Made by a program: the position numbers and the translations under genes
Shown: positions 60,342-64,000 of the stretch, in pieces
Numbering within the stretch: position 1 is the first letter of the stretch
Layout: the number at the start of each line of letters is the position of its first letter
The notes under the pieces: model-generated
The model's database searches: none
What the model saw: only the letters and a program-made list of their open reading frames with translations
What the model was told of the DNA's origin: nothing
Origin: Bacillus sp. Y1
Lineage (GTDB): Bacteria; Bacillota; Bacilli; Bacillales; Cytobacillaceae
Length of the DNA: 64,000 nt
Assembly: GCF_003586445.1 (NCBI RefSeq)
Contig: NZ_CP030028.1
Location: 386,501-450,500, forward strand
Direction of reading: 5' to 3'

Positions 60342-60442
60342 TTTTAAATTAACACCGCATGATTAATTCTGCAAGACTTAATTTCCTCCTTTTGGAGTTT
60401 TAATTTATTGTTTGATTGTTTTTATGTAGTATAATATTTAAA

Positions 60443-60454
60443 TACCAATCGGTA
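60443..60454. promoter_or_regulatory. TetR operator, regulator side
   Basis: TACCAATCGGTA, the second palindromic site, 25 bp before the tetR start. It overlaps a TATAATATTT-type -10 region. Confidence 0.5.
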
Positions 60455-60478
60455 CTTTTTTGAATGGGAGGTCTTTTT

Positions 60479-61075
60479 ATGGGTAAGGGTCAACTAACAA
60501 AAGAACGTATTATTCGCGAGTCTGCGGGTTTATTTAATACAAAGGGGTATACTGGAACTTCTCTATCTGAAATTATAGACCGTTGTGGTATTCGAAAAGG
60601 TGGGATCTATAATCATTTTGAAAACAAAGATGAGATTGCTCTTGCAGCATTTGATTATTCTTTTTCGCAAATCTTAAGTTTCCTCTCCACAGCATTAGAA
60701 AATTCAAATAGCTCAAAAGATCGATTGTTCTCTATTTGCAATGTGTATATCGATATGTATGAAAACAACACGTTGGAAGGAGGATGTCCGATATTAAATA
60801 CAGCAATTGAGAGTGACGATGGACACCCCTTACTTAAAGAACGTTCTCAACAAGCAATGAAATTTTTGATTGATAGATTATCAATGATTATTGTTGAAGG
60901 GATCGAAAATAAAGAATTTAGAAGTGATATAAACCCTGATGAAGTGAGTAGCTATTTCATTGCTGTAATCGAAGGTGGTTTAATGCTTAGTAAATTATTT
61001 GATGATAGTAAATATATTAGACAATGCACGAGTAACGTAATGCAGTATGTCGATAATCAGATGCTGAATAAATAA
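60479..61075 (+). CDS. TetR/AcrR-family regulator
   Basis: 198 residues from ATG 60479 behind GGGAGGTC (the frame opens 15 bp earlier). Helix-turn-helix RESAGLFNTKGYTGTSLSEI and DRCGIRKGGIYNHFENKDEI; the C-terminal all-helical ligand domain includes a TetR_C-type GGCPILNTAIESDDGHP loop. Divergently transcribed from the alpha/beta hydrolase gene, which it most likely represses along with itself. Confidence 0.9.
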   Translation: MGKGQLTKERIIRESAGLFNTKGYTGTSLSEIIDRCGIRKGGIYNHFENKDEIALAAFDYSFSQILSFLSTALENSNSSKDRLFSICNVYIDMYENNTLEGGCPILNTAIESDDGHPLLKERSQQAMKFLIDRLSMIIVEGIENKEFRSDINPDEVSSYFIAVIEGGLMLSKLFDDSKYIRQCTSNVMQYVDNQMLNK

Positions 61076-61399
61076 TATGCTCCAGTAATTGTTTCAGAAA
61101 TTAGTTATATTTAGGAAGCTTTTGTTACTAACGAGGCAGGTTAATGCAACTAGAACTTCAAAATATTTGGAAAAAAGGTAATCCGATATATTTGAATGTG
61201 AGCGTGTTGTAATTCATTTCTGCTTATGCCTGTTCTCATCTTAATATTTTCGATATATAAGGTCTAAGAAATAAAGTGACGAGACGTTGATTTAGTAAAA
61301 TTAATGCATTTATGTAGAAATTATTGTACGAAGAAGAGTTAGGTAATGTATGTAATATTTTAAAAAAGGGATAATTATTAAAGTAAAGGAGGATTAATA
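61076..61399. other. Gene-free spacer upstream of coat-like genes
   Basis: No ORF, hairpin or repeat stands out. A sporulation promoter for the CotF-like genes would be expected in the last 80 bp, but I cannot point to one with confidence. Confidence 0.4.
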
Positions 61400-61588
61400 A
61401 TGGACCATAATTTAACTGAACTAGAAGTTGAACACTTACGAAGTTTAATCGGTGGACATGGAAATGTAGCGAAAAAATTGGAAGTTTATGCTCAAAGTTG
61501 TACTGATCCAGAGTTAAAATCACTTTTTGAAAGAGATGCACAAGCAGCAAAGCAAGCCCAACAAGATTTAATGTCCTATTTAAACTAA
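61400..61588 (+). CDS. CotF-like spore coat protein, small
   Basis: 62 residues, two helices: LEVEHLRSLIGGHGNVAKKL and EVYAQSCTDPELKSLFERDA then QAAKQAQQDLMSYLN. It resembles half of the four-helix, ferritin-like Coat F fold. AAAGGAGG precedes ATG. It is 11 bp upstream of another CotF-like gene, so the pair is an operon made late in sporulation. Confidence 0.75.
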   Translation: MDHNLTELEVEHLRSLIGGHGNVAKKLEVYAQSCTDPELKSLFERDAQAAKQAQQDLMSYLN

Positions 61589-61599
61589 GGAGGATCAAA

Positions 61600-61860
61600 A
61601 TGTTTCAAGATAAAGAAATGGTCAATGATTATCTGGCTGGACTAAATGCAAGCTTAACAGGATATGCCAATATCATTTCACAAACGAATAATTCTGAACT
61701 AAGACAGACATTAATTCAATTGAGAAATCAGGATGAATCTCGTCAACGAACTTTATACAGTTATGCCCTTCAAAAAGGACATTATAAACCTGCTGCTCCA
61801 GCTTCGGAAGAGGTAGTTCAGCAATTAAAAACCCAATTAATGTCTGAACAACAAAATTAA
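61600..61860 (+). CDS. CotF-family spore coat protein
   Basis: 86 residues: KEMVNDYLAGLNASLTGYAN, IISQTNNSELRQTLIQLRNQ, ESRQRTLYSYALQKGHYKPA. The 'DYL...LN.SL...Y', 'E.NP..LR'-like spacing and the ...YKPA ending are typical of Coat F proteins. AAGGAGG precedes the ATG. It ends at a strong terminator. Confidence 0.85.
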   Translation: MFQDKEMVNDYLAGLNASLTGYANIISQTNNSELRQTLIQLRNQDESRQRTLYSYALQKGHYKPAAPASEEVVQQLKTQLMSEQQN

Positions 61861-61868
61861 TTTTTTTG

Positions 61869-61906
61869 AAAGCCGAACTTTTGTATTCGGCTTTTTATTT
61901 TTTTAG
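61869..61906 (+). terminator. Terminator of the coat gene pair
   Basis: AAAGCCGAA (61869-61877) and TTCGGCTTT (61886-61894), followed by a long T run. Confidence 0.85.
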
Positions 61907-62007
61907 GATAAGAATAGAACGCATTTCCATTATTAAAACTTTAAAAAGGACGTTTCTAAAATAGGAGCATATGATAATATGATAAATCTGTGAAAGGGTG
62001 GAATAAA

Positions 62008-62832
62008 TTGTTTAATAATCTGTATGGGTACCCATACCAAAACCCTTACTACGGCAATGTGCCGATGTATACTTATAGTGGAAACCCGAGTTACTTGACC
62101 CATCCTAACGGGACAATTCATGCAAATCCATTTGATTCTTATCACGTTGTTAATGGTAGCGGAAGAGGAATGTTGAAAGATTCTGGAGCTAACCCATTTG
62201 TCGTTAATATTAATGAAGCGACGAAACTAAACAATACTTATCGTACTGCTATATGGACTGGAAAGCATTTGCAAGTTACATTAATGAGTCTAAATCCTGG
62301 AGAAGATATCGGACTAGAAATGCATCCTGATGTTGATCAATTTTTACGGATTGAACAGGGGCAGGGTATTACTCAAATGGGACAGAGTAAAGATAATTTA
62401 AACTTTACAAGAAATGTATATAATGATTCTGCAATCATGATACCCGCTGGAACATGGCATAATCTAACAAATATAGGTAACATTCCATTAAATCTTTATT
62501 CGATATATGCTCCGCCTAACCACCCATTTGGTACTGTTCATCCTACTAAAGAAGATGCGATGGCTGCGGAAAAAGGTAACGGTCATAGCAATGGAAATAC
62601 AGTTATTTCTGGCAAGACTCCAGATGAATGGGTAAGGTACACTGAATTTTTGGTAAATGAAGGATTAGAGGATGTTAAAAGAGGAATAAATGCTACTCAT
62701 ATTCTACAAGAATTTATTCTAATGGGGGTTCTAGTAGGTAAAGGATTTTCTCCTGAAAGAGCATATGAGACTGTGGAAGAATGGGAAAGGACAGGGAAAT
62801 CTAAGCTTCTTCAACAAAGTAAAAATATGTAG
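62008..62832 (+). CDS. Cupin-domain protein, probably spore-associated
   Basis: About 274 residues. I chose the TTG at 62008 because AAAGGGTGG lies 6 bp before it; the frame extends to GTG 61990 inside that site. A Tyr/Asn/Pro-rich N-terminus (NLYGYPYQNPYYGNVPMYTY) is typical of coat-associated proteins. The cupin core follows (LNPGEDIGLEMHPDVDQFLR with metal His/Glu, then MIPAGTWHNLTNIG with His) and a helical tail. Likely a metal-binding sugar-isomerase-like or structural cupin. It follows two CotF-like genes, supporting a spore role. Confidence 0.8.
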   Translation: MFNNLYGYPYQNPYYGNVPMYTYSGNPSYLTHPNGTIHANPFDSYHVVNGSGRGMLKDSGANPFVVNINEATKLNNTYRTAIWTGKHLQVTLMSLNPGEDIGLEMHPDVDQFLRIEQGQGITQMGQSKDNLNFTRNVYNDSAIMIPAGTWHNLTNIGNIPLNLYSIYAPPNHPFGTVHPTKEDAMAAEKGNGHSNGNTVISGKTPDEWVRYTEFLVNEGLEDVKRGINATHILQEFILMGVLVGKGFSPERAYETVEEWERTGKSKLLQQSKNM

Positions 62833-63233
62833 AAAAAATGTAAAGATAATGGATAGAGAAAATAGATTTTTAAATTTTTAAAGTTTTTGCCATTGTTATA
62901 ACTTTTTAATTTAGAAGAGATTGTGAAGGATCTACTTAAGCAAACTCAGAGCAAAAGTAAATGAGAATTATTATTGTCTTTTATGATATCTTGAAATCGA
63001 TTTTCTATTAAAGGGCGCAATTTCGGAAGGGAAATCGCGCTCTTTTTTAAGGATCGGGTCAGCTTGACTTTTTGAGGAGAAACTACCTTTATAAGAGCAT
63101 GGTATAAAATTATTATATGGATCATTAATTTAAATCCCATTGGAAATCTCTTTGTATTTCGTGAAAGGCTAGAAACAAGTAAACGGCAATCAAAGGTTTT
63201 TTTAAGTCTTTATTGCTTATAAAAAATAATTCC
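62833..63233. other. Spacer between cupin and DUF4363 genes
   Basis: Apart from the terminator at 63011-63048 there is no gene or repeat that I can support. The minus frame at 62946-63140 has no ribosome site and overlaps the terminator. Confidence 0.5.
63011..63048 (+). terminator. Terminator in the cupin-DUF4363 spacer
   Basis: AGGGCGCAATTTC (63012-63024) and GAAATCGCGCTCT (63031-63043) with one mismatch and a wobble, then TTTTT. Confidence 0.7.
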
Positions 63234-63572
63234 CTATAGTGTAAAAATATCTTCAATAAATGTTTTTATAGTAGCCACTTCAAGTTTTGTCTCTGTTAGA
63301 TCTTGTTCTTCAATCGCCACTATTAAATGATTAATACTTTCTTGTAGGCTTTCATACTCGTCTTCATCCCCCATTAATTGTATTTTCCATTGACTTCCTT
63401 GATACAACTGATCTAATTCGTTACCAAGTGATTTTAGTTGCTTCCAATCGGGATCATTTAAAGCTTGTTCAATCGAATTAATCTTCTCGTAAAAATCATT
63501 TTTCCCAGTAATACTTGAGCATCCAGATAAGAGAATTAAAAGAAAGAAAGACATAGTCCATTTTTTTAACAT
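63234..63572 (-). CDS. DUF4363 lipoprotein
   Basis: 112 residues. A lipoprotein signal (MSFFLLILLSGCSS) anchors a short helical domain (SIEQALNDPDWKQLKSLGNE, ESLQESINHLIVAIEEQDLT) of the DUF4363 type. It is divergent from, and about 100 bp away from, a DUF421 membrane protein gene. DUF421 and DUF4363 genes are commonly neighbours in spore-formers. Function unknown. Confidence 0.8.
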   Translation of the reverse strand: MLKKWTMSFFLLILLSGCSSITGKNDFYEKINSIEQALNDPDWKQLKSLGNELDQLYQGSQWKIQLMGDEDEYESLQESINHLIVAIEEQDLTETKLEVATIKTFIEDIFTL

Positions 63573-63668
63573 AATAGATATCCTCCAACTATTGAATTTT
63601 TACCCTAGGTTTACCCAATAATAGAAAAAACATAATCAACTCCGAAATAGAAAATGGAGGAATTTATA

Positions 63669-64000
63669 GTGCTTGATTTTGTATTAATTATTATTCGATC
63701 AATTGTAGCATTTATTTTACTTTTATTTTTAACTAGGGTAATGGGTAAAAAACAACTTTCACAACTTACATTTTTTGATTATGTTGTAGGGATTACAATA
63801 GGATCGATTGCCGCAACAATGTCCGTTGATAAAAATATTCAAATTTCTAATGGAGTTGTTTCTTTAGCAATTTGGGGTTTTTTCTCGATTTTTTTAGGGT
63901 TTTTGGGTATGAAGTCGAGAAAGTTTTTACAGCTAACAGATGGTAGACCCTCTATAGTTATTAAGAATGGAGAAGTGTTAGAAGAAAGCATGAAGAAAAA
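63669..64000 (+). CDS. DUF421 (YetF/YdfS-like) membrane protein, N-terminal part
   Basis: GTG 63669 behind GGAGG (8 bp). The visible 110 residues give three membrane helices and the DUF421 core (RSIVAFILLLFLTRVMGKKQ, QLTFFDYVVGITIGSIAATM, RKFLQLTDGRPSIVIKNGEV). The gene continues beyond the right edge. The family is linked to spore germination and membrane integrity in Bacillus. Substrate unknown. Confidence 0.9.
   Translation, partial: MLDFVLIIIRSIVAFILLLFLTRVMGKKQLSQLTFFDYVVGITIGSIAATMSVDKNIQISNGVVSLAIWGFFSIFLGFLGMKSRKFLQLTDGRPSIVIKNGEVLEESMKK

Noticed and set aside
62946..63140. 64-codon minus-strand ORF
   Set aside because: It spans a strong plus-strand terminator and has no ribosome site.
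1..64000. tRNA or rRNA genes
   Set aside because: No cloverleaf with GGTTCRANYCC-type arm or conserved rRNA segment was noticed on reading; a dedicated scan was not possible.

Overview
The window looks like chromosome of a low-GC, endospore-forming Bacillaceae (Bacillus sensu lato). The evidence is AT-rich intergenic DNA, strong AAGGAGG-type ribosome binding sites, many hairpin-plus-T terminators, and typical Bacillus genes: spore transglutaminase tgl, a YjcZ-type peptide, CotF-like coat proteins, helD, ypmR/ypmS and a lysine riboswitch. No rRNA or tRNA gene was seen. The window opens inside an rlmCD-type rRNA methyltransferase gene and closes inside a DUF421 (YetF-type) membrane protein gene.

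Left part (1-11 kb): a bicarbonate-type module (SbtA-like transporter, MpsC-like protein, beta-carbonic-anhydrase-like protein without the usual zinc ligands) lies between two degenerate copies of the rlmCD 3' end. A gene graveyard follows (LacI fragment, GMC oxidoreductase fragment, frameshifted deoC). Next is an intact catabolic operon: RraA-like aldolase, DUF1932 dehydrogenase, TRAP-type large permease, small membrane protein and RpiR regulator. After it comes a stretch of small ORFs and decayed genes.

Middle (11-28 kb): a solitary GC-rich ftsZ with a 36-bp minisatellite in its linker, then spore genes. A PrpR_N/Fis regulator without sigma-54 contact motifs precedes an operon for a four-carbon acid sugar (DapA-family lyase, Fe-ADH, DUF1537 kinase, PdxA2). 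A cytoplasmic sialidase-fold protein and an SLC13 permease follow, then an SPFH/ribbon-helix-helix pair. A lysine-riboswitch-controlled amino-acid ABC transporter closes the section.

Centre (28-39 kb): a third rlmCD 3' remnant, a tRNA-dihydrouridine synthase, and one polypeptide joining an ECF sigma factor, a zinc anti-sigma domain, a membrane span and an extracellular domain. Then come an IS110-family transposase with a structured non-coding flank, a decayed methyltransferase, and an in-register array of 23 units of 52 bp built from 25-nt palindromes. An EamA exporter gene follows, with a leader that can hide its ribosome binding site.

Right part (39-64 kb): mostly single-gene stress, redox and regulatory units: MerR/SDR, MarR/quinone-reductase-like with palindromic operators, MsrA, streptothricin acetyltransferase flanked by 47-bp repeats, a frameshifted MBL hydrolase next to an Lrp-type regulator, secreted GDPD, HelD, a phospholipase-D-like protein, ArsR/SDR, YpmS/YpmR, TetR/alpha-beta hydrolase, and CotF-like/cupin spore-associated genes.
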